Shown: positions 22,388 through 31,106 of the stretch, piece by piece
Layout of the letters: every line of letters starts with the position of its first letter
Position numbering within the stretch: the stretch's first letter is position 1
NCBI GenBank assembly: GCA_934309475.1
Contig: CAKRDK010000009.1
Location: 1 to 64,000, forward strand
Reading direction: 5' to 3'
DNA: 64,000 bases
Source of the DNA: an uncultured Roseburia sp.
GTDB taxonomy: Bacteria > Bacillota > Clostridia > Lachnospirales > Lachnospiraceae
Made by a program: the position numbers and the translations under genes
Notes under the pieces: generated by a model
What the model was told of the DNA's origin: nothing
What the model saw: only the letters and a program-made list of their open reading frames with translations
The model's database searches: none

Positions 22388-22597
22388 ATGCCAAAAAGAA
22401 TTAGCGTAACACACGAAACTTCAACCGGAAGAAATACCAACTTCCACGACAATTACACTGGCGCTGATATGACCCGCGCTCAATTTGTACGTCAAATAAA
22501 TAATGGTACCTATGAAAACTATCATGTTAGAAACATTAACGGTGTCCAAACTCCGGTTTCCAATCCAGATAGTTCCCGTAACAACAACCTCGGTTAA
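22388..22597 (+). CDS. DUF3892-like protein under SOS-type control
   Basis: 69 residues starting MPKRISVTHETSTGRN with DNYTGADMTRAQFV and a C-terminal VQTPVSNPD, matching DUF3892, a small family of unknown function. AAAGGA lies eight bases before the ATG. It is the only gene behind the LexA-box promoter and ends convergently over the stop of the gene at 22594. A damage-induced role in prophage induction is an inference from the promoter. Confidence 0.7.
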   Translation: MPKRISVTHETSTGRNTNFHDNYTGADMTRAQFVRQINNGTYENYHVRNINGVQTPVSNPDSSRNNNLG

Positions 22598-22737
22598 TCT
22601 TCAACTGGCACACACACAACTTTGCAGTTCTTTTCTTCAATGACATCTTTATCTGTAATGCTGGCAAGCAATCCACCGTCTGCATCTGTGATAAGGATTT
22701 CCGAATACTCTTTTCCGCCTATCTGCAATTTACTCAT
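22594..22737 (-). CDS. 47-residue protein coupled to Cro-like gene
   Basis: Starts MSKLQIGGKEYSEILITDADG and ends VCVPVED, a small beta-rich protein. The ATG at 22737-22735 lies inside the end of the Cro-like gene, so translation is coupled. Family not recognised. Confidence 0.55.
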   Translation of the reverse strand: MSKLQIGGKEYSEILITDADGGLLASITDKDVIEEKNCKVVCVPVED

Positions 22738-22939
22738 CTCCCTTCTTAAACAGTTCGTTTGCATCAACGCTTAAAGCTGTAGCGATTCTTAAAATATCAA
22801 TGTCCTTAATAATCTTCCGTCCATTCATCATTGCGCTAAACTGCTGCTCTGAATATCCGGCTTTCTTTGCCACTGCGCTTTGCTTTAAGCACCTGTCCTT
22901 AATAATTCCTTTTACATTTGGTGCTACAATAGAGTTCAA
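22730..22939 (-). CDS. Cro-like repressor
   Basis: 69 residues; KQSAVAKKAGYSEQQFSAMMNG is a helix-turn-helix and RIATALSVDANELF completes the XRE fold. First gene of the leftward early operon, divergent from the CI-like gene across three operators, the position of Cro. Ribosome site within GAGGTGAAAAC. Confidence 0.78.
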   Translation of the reverse strand: MNSIVAPNVKGIIKDRCLKQSAVAKKAGYSEQQFSAMMNGRKIIKDIDILRIATALSVDANELFKKGDE

Positions 22940-22955
22940 GTTTTCACCTCATTTC

Positions 22956-23069
22956 CTCAAGTTTCTTTAGTTCTGTTTTAGAATAACTCAAGTTTATTTA
23001 GTTGTCAATACGTTTTTCTAAAATTTCTTGAGTTTTTATATTGATATTTGAATATTTCTGATGTATAGT
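22956..23069. promoter_or_regulatory. Lysis-lysogeny switch: two promoters, three operators
   Basis: Operators with CTCAAG-N5-TTTAG form: O1 22956-22970, O2 22987-23001, O3 23018-23032 (inverted, CTCAAGAAATTTTAG). Starts are 31 bases apart, three helical turns, so bound dimers would lie on one DNA face. The leftward early promoter is TTGACA (23008-23003), 17 bases, TATTCT (22985-22980), with O2 in its spacer. The rightward repressor promoter is TTGATA (23041-23046), 17 bases, TATAGT (23064-23069), next to O3. Confidence 0.75.
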
Positions 23070-23092
23070 GGATTTATAAGGAGGTCAATCAT

Positions 23093-23566
23093 ATGGGTAT
23101 TGGATATAGAATAAAAGAAGCTAGAGAACAATTAGGATTGACGCAAACTGAATTAGGGCAGAAAGTCGGTGTAACAGGCTCTGCAATCACAAATTATGAA
23201 AAAGAAACTAGTCATCCCAAGGAGCAAATCATTTATAAGTTAATGGAAACTCTCGGTGTGGATGCAAATTACTTATTCCAAGATTGTATACACATTCCAC
23301 CAAAGGGTAATGACATAAATTTATCTGAATATGAACATATAAAAAAATACCGTGACCTCGATGACCACGGCAAAGAAATGGTAGATTTCACACTGGAAAA
23401 GGAATATGAACGCTCTGTTGCAGAAAAGAAGAAATCCGGCAACGTTGTTCCTATGCCAGTTAAAGAAACTTCTGATTACGGCGTCAATGCCGCTCATGCT
23501 ATTGAAGACGCATCTGACGATGACAAAGCATTTGACGAAGACATCATGGATGATGAAAACTTCTAG
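23093..23566 (+). CDS. CI-like phage repressor (XRE)
   Basis: 157 residues. Helix-turn-helix at about 16-40 (LGLTQTELGQKVGVTGSAIT) with NYEKETSHP, and an acidic C-terminus (EDASDDDKAFDEDIMDDE). It has no S24 self-cleavage domain; instead an ImmA/IrrE-type gene follows, the arrangement in which a metalloprotease relieves repression. Start after AAGGAGG. Confidence 0.82.
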   Translation: MGIGYRIKEAREQLGLTQTELGQKVGVTGSAITNYEKETSHPKEQIIYKLMETLGVDANYLFQDCIHIPPKGNDINLSEYEHIKKYRDLDDHGKEMVDFTLEKEYERSVAEKKKSGNVVPMPVKETSDYGVNAAHAIEDASDDDKAFDEDIMDDENF

Positions 23567-23615
23567 TCCAATTTATCGGACTAATCTTATGTTATTTATA
23601 TACAGGGGTGATAAA

Positions 23616-24074
23616 TTGACTACATACGATGACCTGCTAATTGAAGCAGACCACAAAAACTTAGTCACAAAAGAGAAACCGCTCCGTGCAAATAAGGGGC
23701 GTATTAAAGGAAATCGAATTGCAATAAAGAAAGACTTAACAGAAACTGAAAAGAAATGTGTACTAGCAGAGGAATTAGGACATCATGAAACTGCAAATGG
23801 TAATATCCTAGACCAGTCCACAGTAGAAAACCGTAAACAGGAGATGTGCGGCAGGATCGTAGCCTATAATAAGCTGGTCGGCTTGCGCGGCATCGTGGAT
23901 GCCTACTTGCACCACTGTCAGAGCATATCAGAATCAGCGGAGTACCTTGAGGTAACCGAAGAGTTTTTAATTGATAGCCTTAATTACTACAGAAATAAGT
24001 ATGGTGTATACACGAAACTGGATAATTATGTTATCTTTTTCCAGCCTAATTTAGTGGTCATGGAATTGCTATAA
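23616..24074 (+). CDS. ImmA/IrrE-family protein (derepression protease type)
   Basis: 152 residues from TTG 23616, chosen because AGGGGTGATAAA precedes it; the ATG 33 bases earlier has no site. The active region is CVLAEELGHHETANG: the family's helix with E and H, but the first His of HExxH is Ala here, a variant seen in many phage members, so peptidase activity is uncertain. In ICEBs1 and related elements ImmA cleaves the ImmR repressor. Directly follows the CI-like gene. Confidence 0.75.
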   Translation: MTTYDDLLIEADHKNLVTKEKPLRANKGRIKGNRIAIKKDLTETEKKCVLAEELGHHETANGNILDQSTVENRKQEMCGRIVAYNKLVGLRGIVDAYLHHCQSISESAEYLEVTEEFLIDSLNYYRNKYGVYTKLDNYVIFFQPNLVVMELL

Positions 24075-24142
24075 ATGGGATGAAATTAATATTAGATGTC
24101 CTTAACCTAGAAAATATCTAATAAAATTTAGGAGGAAATCGC

Positions 24143-24991
24143 ATGAAAATAAATGCAAATGGAACTGAAATATCTTTAATTACTGATTCGAGATCAAACG
24201 AAGATTATATTTCATTGACAGACATCGCAAAATACAGAAATCCCGATGATGCCTCTGGGGTTATTGCCAATTGGTTGCGTAACAGAAATACTATAGAATA
24301 TCTTGGTTTATGGGAGCAAATGAATAATCCAAATTTTAACCCCATCGAATTCGAGGGGTTTAGAAACAACGCTGGTTTAAACTCCTTTACATTATCACCA
24401 CAAAAATGGATATCTTCCACAAATGCCATTGGAATTATCTCGAAACCAGGTCGATACGGTGGAACATTTGCCCACACAGATATTGCTTTTGAATTTGCAT
24501 CTTGGGTTTCTCCAGAATTTAAACTATACGTTATTAAAGATTATCAGCGGCTAAAAACAGATGAAGCTCACCGTCTTGAAATTGGCTGGGACACCAAGCG
24601 TGAATTATCAAAGATCAACTACCGTATACATACTGATGCTATCAAAGAATTTTTAATCACACCAGAATTAACAAAGCAAGAAAAAGGATATAAATATGCA
24701 ACCGAAGCAGACATTTTAAATGTAGCTTTATTCGGGAAAACTGCAAAGCAATGGCGTGAAGAAACCGGAAATAAAAAAGAGAATATGCGTGATCATGCCA
24801 GTGTCGAGCAACTCATTGTTTTAGTTAACTTAGAAAGCATGAATGCTGATTTGATACGCCAGGGGTTATCACCACAAGAACGTTTACAAAAACTCCGTAG
24901 TGTTGCTTACTATCAGCTCAACTCTTTATACAATAGCAACGCTGCTAATAAATTAAAAACCACTATTCAAAATCAAATCGAACAGAAATAA
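24143..24991 (+). CDS. KilA-N domain protein
   Basis: 282 residues. The KilA-N DNA-binding domain spans about 10-120: YISLTDIAKYRNPDDASGV, WLRNRNTIEYLGLWEQ, GGTFAHTDIAFEFASWVSPEF, KLYVIKDYQRLK. The C-terminal half (YKYATEADILNVALFGKTAK) is of a type often linked to it. Such proteins act as phage regulators or antirepressors. Good TAGGAGG site. Transcribed with the lysogeny genes, so it may be expressed in the lysogen. Confidence 0.8.
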   Translation: MKINANGTEISLITDSRSNEDYISLTDIAKYRNPDDASGVIANWLRNRNTIEYLGLWEQMNNPNFNPIEFEGFRNNAGLNSFTLSPQKWISSTNAIGIISKPGRYGGTFAHTDIAFEFASWVSPEFKLYVIKDYQRLKTDEAHRLEIGWDTKRELSKINYRIHTDAIKEFLITPELTKQEKGYKYATEADILNVALFGKTAKQWREETGNKKENMRDHASVEQLIVLVNLESMNADLIRQGLSPQERLQKLRSVAYYQLNSLYNSNAANKLKTTIQNQIEQK

Positions 24992-25122
24992 AAAAACCGC
25001 CCCACTCCAAAGCAGGACGGTCACGCTCCCGAATAATACGAAAGCCTTCAGCAAGCATATTGTATCATTCGGAGCAGCCAAACGCAAGCGGAACACACGT
25101 TCCACGCTGGCTGTTATTTTTA
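24991..25122. promoter_or_regulatory. Structured region between KilA-N gene and integrase
   Basis: Three hairpins. Arms ACCGTCC/GGGCGGT read on the minus strand end in seven U, a good leftward terminator (25,022-24,991). Arms 25026-25039 and 25062-25074 form about 12 pairs. CAGCCA 25075-80 pairs with TGGCTG 25108-13 over an inner GGAAC/GTTCC and is followed by TTATTTTTAT, a weak rightward terminator. The leftward terminator suggests a leftward RNA of about 130-150 nt beginning near the integrase start; no convincing promoter is seen for it. Confidence 0.45.
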
Positions 25123-25148
25123 TACACTTTTTTAAGGAGGATGATACT

Positions 25149-26342
25149 ATGGCAAAAGCAAAAAAATTGCCTTCCGGTTCTTGGAGGTGCCTTGTATACG
25201 ATTACACTGATATAAACGGCAAAAGAAAGTATAAATCATTTACAGATGATGACCCAACGCCAGCTGGAAGGCGTCGATGTGAAATGAAGGCAGCCGAATA
25301 CGCAGCAACAAAAGAAAAACGTAACAGATCATCTGAAAGTCTGACAATAACCGAAGCTATTGATAAATATATCGAGAAATATCCGCAGTTATCAGAAACA
25401 ACGGTAGCTGGATATCGAACAGCACAGCAATACGGATTTCAATGTTTAATGAACAAAAGACTATCAAGTCTGAACAATGATATTCTCCAAGAAGCTATTA
25501 ACGAAGAATGTACGCGCCCTTCTCGCTCCAAGCGAAGCAAGGGAAAGCCGATTGGAGCCAAAACAGTAAAGAATGAATTCGGTCTGATTTCCACTGTTAT
25601 ACATGAATTCTATCCATTTGAAATTAACGTGAAACTTCCTCAGGCATCAACTCATGTGAATGAGATATCTATGCCAGATGTTATTTTTAATGTTGTAAAA
25701 GGAACAGATATTGAATTGCCTGTACTTCTAGCTATGTGGTTGAGTTTTACCATGTCAGAAATTAGAGGTCTTACAAAATCCGGATCCATAAAAGGAAACT
25801 GTCTATATGTAGACCAGGTAACGGTCAGCGTGAATGGAAAAGATATCGACAAAAGCATTGCAAAGAATAAAAAAAGAAACCGGATGCTTGTAATACCAGA
25901 ATACATTAAAGGATTGATTGATGAAGTGGAAACAGATAGATTGGTCACAATGAGCGGTAAAGCCGTCTCAAACAAGTTTTCTTATCTTCTTAAGAAGAAT
26001 GGTATCCCCCATATGTCTTTTCACGATTTACGGCACGTTAGCGCGTCTGTAATGGCAATGCTAAATGTCCCGGATAAATATGCGCAAGACCGTGGTGGAT
26101 GGGAAACAGATAAAATCATGAAGAGTACATACATGCAGACGTTTAAAACTGCCAGAACTGAAATTGATAACAAGATTGATAATTATTTTAATGAATCGCT
26201 TTTCGGAACTAAAAAAGATTCAGAATTAGAGAAAAAATATGATTGCTGGCTTACTCTATTCGAAAGGGAAGATACACCAGAATCAAAAGAAGAATTTCAA
26301 AAGTTCTTATCTATGCAACACGAAATGCAACACGTCAAGTAA
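25149..26342 (+). CDS. int: Tyrosine recombinase integrase of the prophage
   Basis: 397 residues. N-terminal arm-binding (AP2-like) part with SGSWRCLVYDYTD, a SAM-like core-binding domain (ITEAIDKYIEKYP, VAGYRTAQQY), then the catalytic domain: Arg in SEIRGL (about 205), HDLRHVSASVM (about 289-299) and the nucleophile Tyr in STYMQTF (about 327). It catalyses integration at the adjacent ssrA 3' end. Excision would also need a directionality factor, not identified here. Ribosome site AAGGAGG. Confidence 0.93.
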   Translation: MAKAKKLPSGSWRCLVYDYTDINGKRKYKSFTDDDPTPAGRRRCEMKAAEYAATKEKRNRSSESLTITEAIDKYIEKYPQLSETTVAGYRTAQQYGFQCLMNKRLSSLNNDILQEAINEECTRPSRSKRSKGKPIGAKTVKNEFGLISTVIHEFYPFEINVKLPQASTHVNEISMPDVIFNVVKGTDIELPVLLAMWLSFTMSEIRGLTKSGSIKGNCLYVDQVTVSVNGKDIDKSIAKNKKRNRMLVIPEYIKGLIDEVETDRLVTMSGKAVSNKFSYLLKKNGIPHMSFHDLRHVSASVMAMLNVPDKYAQDRGGWETDKIMKSTYMQTFKTARTEIDNKIDNYFNESLFGTKKDSELEKKYDCWLTLFEREDTPESKEEFQKFLSMQHEMQHVK

Positions 26343-26367
26343 AAAAGCGCCTACTTAGGCGCTTTTT
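26342..26367. terminator. Bidirectional terminator between integrase and ssrA
   Basis: Perfect stem AAAAAGCGCCT/AGGCGCTTTTT with loop ACTT; T-rich on both sides. It ends integrase transcription and the tmRNA transcript. Confidence 0.85.
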
Positions 26368-26371
26368 AGAG

Positions 26372-26708
26372 TGGACCTGACGGGAGTCGAACCCGTGTCC
26401 AAAAACCAGTCCCCTGTCCTTCTACGAGTGTAGTCAGTTCTTTAACATTCCCTCTGCCACCCGGGAACGGACACCCTGATGGTTTCAGTAGCTTCATCAT
26501 ACGCCCACCGGCTCAAAGCTTTGCCGGTGTCGTTTCCTACATCGTCGAAGCCTGGGTCCTAAAGTGTAGGTGCTCTAGGTCAGACTGCTGCCATTAGGCA
26601 GCGTATGCTAAATTATCTTCAGCGTTTAATTTTAGTTTTGCCATTTAACGCATTGCATGCGACTCGCTTCTCCAGCTTCATGATCCCTGTCGAAACCATT
26701 ACAAGCCC
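26372..26708 (-). rRNA. ssrA: tmRNA (transfer-messenger RNA; no exact type in list, not a ribosomal RNA)
   Basis: The tRNA-like ends are GGGCTTG (26708-26702) pairing with CAGGTCC (26379-26373), with T-arm GGACACGGGTTCGACTCCCGT and the 5' segment ATGGTTTCGACAGGG typical of tmRNA. The tag frame reads AKLKLNAEDNLAYAA then TAA, ending in the AYAA degradation signal. It rescues stalled ribosomes with SmpB. After the discriminator the chromosome reads CTC, not CCA, so the CCA end must be added; this junction is where the prophage was inserted. The 5' end is six bases from the smpB stop, so its promoter lies inside smpB or the two are cotranscribed. Confidence 0.9.
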
Positions 26709-26714
26709 ATATTT

Positions 26715-27182
26715 TTAATATAAGTTCTTCACCTTGAACTCTCGTTCCGTCTCGCGGCGCATATCCTTCTTTGCGATATCATGACGCTTGTCGTAGAGTT
26801 TCTTACCTTTCGCAAGTGCAATCTCTACCTTCACAAGACTTCCCTTGAAATAAACTTCCACCGGAACCAAGGTGTATCCCTGCTCTGCAATCTTTCCGAG
26901 TAACTTTCGAATCTCTGATTTATGCATCAAAAGCTTCTTCGGTCTAAGCGGGTCTTTGTTGAAAATATTGCCTTTCTCGTAAGGGCTGATGTGCATTCCG
27001 TAAAGAATAACTTCTCCGTTCTCAATACGCACAAACGCCTCTTTGATACTTGCCTTTCCGAGCCGCAAAGACTTCACTTCCGTACCGTGCAATTCAATTC
27101 CTGCTTCGTACTTCTCCTCAAGGAAATAATCGTGGTAAGCTTTTTTATTGTTCGCTATTAACTTTTTCTCAACTTTTGCCAT
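26715..27182 (-). CDS. smpB: SsrA-binding protein SmpB
   Basis: 155 residues from ATG 27182, preceded by GGAGGG; the open frame extends further upstream without a ribosome site. Motifs [25 protein letters not shown] N-terminus, [27 protein letters not shown] and the C-terminal [17 protein letters not shown] are diagnostic. It binds the tRNA-like part of tmRNA and takes it to the ribosome. Lies between rnr and ssrA, a common arrangement. Confidence 0.96.
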   Translation of the reverse strand: MAKVEKKLIANNKKAYHDYFLEEKYEAGIELHGTEVKSLRLGKASIKEAFVRIENGEVILYGMHISPYEKGNIFNKDPLRPKKLLMHKSEIRKLLGKIAEQGYTLVPVEVYFKGSLVKVEIALAKGKKLYDKRHDIAKKDMRRETEREFKVKNLY

Positions 27183-27280
27183 GACGTTTCCCTCCAGACT
27201 GCTGTTACAGTATAACGCAGATTTTCCTTGCACGCAACAGCCTTTTCCACGTTTTTTCAATTTTTTATTGGGAGAAAGTC

Positions 27281-29428
27281 CTATTCTTCGACTTCCTCCT
27301 CTTTTGCATCTGCAACACAAAAATCGATGGTCCGCATAATTTTATCGGTGCCGGTCACTTTCACGCGGATGCTCTGTCCTAATTTGTAACGTCTGTTTGT
27401 CACTTCTCCCACCATCTCATAGGTTGACTCCTGATAATGATAGTAGTCATCCCGCAAAGATGTGACATGCACAAGACCTTCCACTGTATTTGGAAGTTCC
27501 ACATAAAAGCCCCATTCCGTCACACCGGAAATCACGCCCTCAAAAATCTCTCCGACACGTGATGACATATACTCAACTTTTTTCAGCTTCTCCGTCTCGC
27601 GTTCCGCCTCGTCTGCCCGGCGCTCCATCTCACTCGAATGTTTTGCCACTTCCGGCAAAATAGTGTTGTAATGTGAAATCCGTTTTTCATTCATTCTGCC
27701 ACGCAGCGTTTCCTTGATAATACGATGAATCTGTAAATCCGGATAACGGCGGATTGGCGATGTAAAATGACAGTAATAGGACGTTGCCAGTCCGAAATGT
27801 CCGGTGCTCATCGTTGTGTATTTCGCCTGTTTCATGGAACGAAGTGTCAGGCGGCTGATAAGCGCCTCCTCCGGCGTTCCCTCAATCTTTTCCAATAGCT
27901 TTTGTAGTTCTTTTGGATGAATGTCATCCTGTGCCATTTTAATATGATATCCAAAATTATTGATAAATGTAGAGAGTTTCTGAATCTTTTCCGGCTCCGG
28001 ATTATCATGTGTACGATATACGAATGGAAGCTCCTGCCAGAAAAAGTCCTGCGCAACTGTCTCATTTGCAATCAGCATAAAGTCCTCGATGATTTTTGTC
28101 GCAACATTTCGCTCATACGGCTTGATTTCAACCGGTTTTCCTTCCTTATCCAGAATAATCTTGGTCTCCGGGAAATCAAAATCAATCGAACCTCTCTGCA
28201 TTCTTTTTTTCCGTAAAATTGCAGCCAGCTCTTCCATGCGCTCAAACATCGGAATCAGTTCTTCGTACTCTTTGCACTCTGCCTCATCATGGTCGGCTAA
28301 AATCTTTTTGACGCTCGTGTAACTCATTCTGCGGTCAACTTTTATCACGGTCTCCGCAATCGTATGGTCAACTACATTTCCTTTTAGATCTATTGTCATA
28401 ATACAACTGAGTGCAAGACGGTTCTCTCCCGCATTCAGAGAACAGATTCCATTAGAAAGTTTATGCGGAAGCATCGGGATGACACGGTCGACCAGATACA
28501 CGGATGTTCCGCGTTTTAATGCTTCTACATCAAGCGCACTGCGTTCCTGCACATAATTGCTGACGTCCGCAATATGGACTCCTAATTTATAATTGTCTCC
28601 TTCTTTTGTCAGCGTAATGGCATCGTCTAGGTCTTTTGCATCTTCGCCGTCAATGGTCACGGTCTGCCAGTCGCGTAAATCCATACGACCTGCCATATCC
28701 GCCGTACTCACTTCATTCGAGACATTCTCCACCTGATGCATGATTTTTTCTGAAAATTCCACCGGTAAATCATATGCCTTGACAATCGACATAATGTCGG
28801 TTCCCGGATCATTGATGTGTCCGATAATCTCCACAACTTTTCCTTCCGGCTTTCTGTCTTTAGAACCGTAATCTGTCAGTTCCACAACCACTTTATGTCC
28901 GCTGACTGCGCCCTTCGAACGCTCTGCCGGGATAAAAATGTCTTTTCCAAACTTCGGATTGTCCGGAACTGCAAAACCGAATGTCTTGCTTTTCTCATAG
29001 GTGCAGACAATCTGCGACATGCCGCGGCTGATGATTTTCGTGATGGTTCCCTCTTTTCTCTTGCCGCTTGAAGTATTGGTGATGGAGACCTGCACGGTAT
29101 CCTGATGCAGGGCACCGTGTACTTGTTCAGTCGGAATGAAGATGTCCTCTTCTTCTCCTTCCACGCTCACGAATCCAAAGCCACGCGGATGTGCGGTAAA
29201 TACACCGGTTAAAAATTTGCCTTCCGCCTTCGTATATTTTCCTTTTGCCGAGACTTCAATTTTCCCTTCGGCAAGCAGTAAATTCAATATTTCCTGTAGT
29301 TCACTTCTCTGTCCCTTCGGCACGCCAAGAACGACTGCCATCTCTTTTGCTTTCATAGGTACATAAAGCTCATCACAGATGAAATCATATATCATTTTTT
29401 TTCTTTCTAATTGTAATTCCAAATCCAT
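27281..29428 (-). CDS. rnr: Ribonuclease R
   Basis: 715 residues. Cold-shock domains ([17 protein letters not shown] about 80-96), the RNB catalytic domain with [11 protein letters not shown] (about 260-270) holding the metal-binding Asp residues, and a C-terminal S1 domain ([21 protein letters not shown]). A 3'-5' exoribonuclease that degrades structured RNA and works with SmpB-tmRNA in clearing defective mRNA. The start follows AGGAGG. Confidence 0.95.
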   Translation of the reverse strand: MDLELQLERKKMIYDFICDELYVPMKAKEMAVVLGVPKGQRSELQEILNLLLAEGKIEVSAKGKYTKAEGKFLTGVFTAHPRGFGFVSVEGEEEDIFIPTEQVHGALHQDTVQVSITNTSSGKRKEGTITKIISRGMSQIVCTYEKSKTFGFAVPDNPKFGKDIFIPAERSKGAVSGHKVVVELTDYGSKDRKPEGKVVEIIGHINDPGTDIMSIVKAYDLPVEFSEKIMHQVENVSNEVSTADMAGRMDLRDWQTVTIDGEDAKDLDDAITLTKEGDNYKLGVHIADVSNYVQERSALDVEALKRGTSVYLVDRVIPMLPHKLSNGICSLNAGENRLALSCIMTIDLKGNVVDHTIAETVIKVDRRMSYTSVKKILADHDEAECKEYEELIPMFERMEELAAILRKKRMQRGSIDFDFPETKIILDKEGKPVEIKPYERNVATKIIEDFMLIANETVAQDFFWQELPFVYRTHDNPEPEKIQKLSTFINNFGYHIKMAQDDIHPKELQKLLEKIEGTPEEALISRLTLRSMKQAKYTTMSTGHFGLATSYYCHFTSPIRRYPDLQIHRIIKETLRGRMNEKRISHYNTILPEVAKHSSEMERRADEAERETEKLKKVEYMSSRVGEIFEGVISGVTEWGFYVELPNTVEGLVHVTSLRDDYYHYQESTYEMVGEVTNRRYKLGQSIRVKVTGTDKIMRTIDFCVADAKEEEVEE

Positions 29429-29557
29429 TCTCTTATGTTCCTCCTGCCTTTCCAGCGTCCGTTCCTGCCATGTTCCTTCGTAAATTTCCTTTACGCTTAT
29501 TATATCAAGTTCTCTTCTTCGTATACATCTACAGATGCTGTCAGAATTTTTCAGAAA

Positions 29558-29590
29558 AAGAAAAAAGCTGTCGCAGCAACGACAGCTTCT
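29558..29590 (-). terminator. Terminator after secG
   Basis: Stem AAGCTGTCG/CGACAGCTT with a six-base loop and a U-rich tail on the minus strand. It isolates secG from rnr, so rnr must have its own promoter in 29,430-29,557. Confidence 0.85.
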
Positions 29591-29597
29591 CTTGTTC

Positions 29598-29837
29598 TTA
29601 AAAGATTCCCATATTCAACACTGCAGCGATGACTACAAATAAAATAACTAAAATTCTTGTAATCTTCACTAACATACCTTCCATGGAACGACCTTTGTTC
29701 TTGCCCCAGTATGTATCTGCTGCTCCGCTGATTGCGCCAAGTCCCGCAGATTTACCTTCCTGCATCAAGATGATAACTGTTAATGCTATACTAATCAAAA
29801 TAAAAATAACGGTTAAAATCGTTTTTAAGATTGCCAC
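29598..29837 (-). CDS. secG: Preprotein translocase subunit SecG
   Basis: 79 residues with two membrane segments (LTVIFILISIALTVIILMQ and the C-terminal ILVILFVVIAAVLNMGIF) flanking the conserved loop QEGKSAGLGAISGA. Part of the SecYEG export channel. Preceded by a ribosome site GGAGGTG and its own promoter. Confidence 0.93.
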   Translation of the reverse strand: MAILKTILTVIFILISIALTVIILMQEGKSAGLGAISGAADTYWGKNKGRSMEGMLVKITRILVILFVVIAAVLNMGIF

Positions 29838-29878
29838 GATCTACACCTCCTACTTATTCTTTACTCACAACTTTTTCA

Positions 29879-29907
29879 AGTATATCATATGCAAATGCTA
29901 TTTTCAA
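29879..29907 (-). promoter_or_regulatory. secG promoter
   Basis: TTGAAA (29907-29902), 17 bases, TATACT (29884-29879) on the minus strand. Confidence 0.65.
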
Positions 29908-30075
29908 GCGATTTTTCTGTTTTTCCAAATCCGCATTGCTTGTATACAACAGCTTCCTCATGTTTGTTACAAAAGTACCATGTTTTCTATTTAATTTTAC
30001 ATTTCATTTTTTGACATTTTCTACTATAATAAGAAAAGATGTATAAATTAAGAAAAAGAATGGAGTTTAACCTAT

Positions 30076-31065
30076 ATGATGAAGCATAGGATTTTTTCAT
30101 ATCTTTGTCTTCTCCTGCTTCCGGCACTTTTCCTGTGTGCTTGCGGAGATGATGGGAATCCTTCTTCTCCCACTCCTTCCACGACAGATATAAATCAGAC
30201 TCCTTCGGAATCGGCTTCCTCTGAAATCTTAGATTCAGAAGTTCCGGTTGCCGCAGGTACCCGCGATAATACCCCCGTTGTATGCGTGGGAAGTGCAGAC
30301 GGAACGACGGTCTATGAGAATGACCTTGTGACCTTAGATGCCTCCCACTCGGACGATGGTTACGTCATGGTATGCTACCGCGGCACGAATGAAAAAGTAA
30401 AATTACAATTGACCGGTCCCGATGATGTCACTTACACTTATAATTTACATGGTGATTACGAGACCTTTCCACTCACTGCAGGCGACGGCAGCTATGCGCT
30501 TGGCATTTATGAAAATATTGAAGGCACTTCCTACGCCTCCGTATTTTCCGAACAGCTTGATGTTACACTGACGAATCCATTTGGACCTTTTCTCTACTCG
30601 AACCAGTATGTAGATTTCTCCGCGGATTCGAAACCGGTAGAGAAAGCCCGCGAGCTTGCCGCCGTTGCTGACACGGACCTGGATGTCGTGGAAGCTGTTT
30701 ACAACTATGTGATTTCGAATTTTTCATACGATTATGAGAAAGCGGCATCTGTACAAAGCGGATATCTGCCCGATGTGGATGCTGTCTATCAGTCTAAGAC
30801 GGGAATCTGTTTTGACTATGCCGCAGTCATGGCTTCCATGCTGCGCACGCAGAATATCCCAACACGTCTGGAAGTCGGCTATATGGGAGATGTGTATCAC
30901 GCCTGGATCAGCGTCTATACCGAGGATACCGGATGGATTAACGGAATTATCCACTTTGATGGGGACAACTGGTCACTTATGGACCCGACATTCGCTTCCA
31001 CAAGTTCTTCCCCACAGGATTTTTTAACGGATTCAACCGAATATATTACAAAATATGTTTATTAG
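30076..31065 (+). CDS. Transglutaminase-like lipoprotein
   Basis: 329 residues. Signal peptide with lipobox LFLCAC (Cys about residue 22-24), then a Ser/Thr/Pro-rich spacer, a beta-rich domain (about 60-190) and a transglutaminase-like domain: KTGICFDYAAVMASMLR (Cys), HAWISVYTEDTGW (His), WSLMDPTF (Asp). Surface-anchored thiol peptidase or transglutaminase-like enzyme; substrate unknown. It precedes the pilus-like operon by 40 bases, so may act on the cell surface or pilus. Confidence 0.85.
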   Translation: MMKHRIFSYLCLLLLPALFLCACGDDGNPSSPTPSTTDINQTPSESASSEILDSEVPVAAGTRDNTPVVCVGSADGTTVYENDLVTLDASHSDDGYVMVCYRGTNEKVKLQLTGPDDVTYTYNLHGDYETFPLTAGDGSYALGIYENIEGTSYASVFSEQLDVTLTNPFGPFLYSNQYVDFSADSKPVEKARELAAVADTDLDVVEAVYNYVISNFSYDYEKAASVQSGYLPDVDAVYQSKTGICFDYAAVMASMLRTQNIPTRLEVGYMGDVYHAWISVYTEDTGWINGIIHFDGDNWSLMDPTFASTSSSPQDFLTDSTEYITKYVY

Positions 31066-31106
31066 GGATTTATCTATTTTTAGAAAAGAAAGGATTTTAC
31101 CATTTC

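Larger units (their letters stand above)
1..26370. mobile_element. Prophage (right-hand part) inserted at ssrA
   Basis: A continuous run of phage genes fills the left 26 kb: terminase, portal, MuF-type head protein, methylases, recombination proteins, Cro/CI switch and a tyrosine integrase whose stop codon lies 30 bases from the 3' end of the tmRNA gene. Integrases next to the 3' end of ssrA are a classic integration arrangement. Scaffold, major capsid, tail and lysis genes are not seen and should lie left of position 1, so the left attachment site is not visible. The right boundary is an inference from the integrase and tmRNA positions. Confidence 0.95.

Noticed and set aside
23406..23615. 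Longer ImmA/IrrE start inside the CI-like gene
   Set aside because: The upstream 70 codons are the frame-shifted end of the repressor; a TTG with a good ribosome site fits better.
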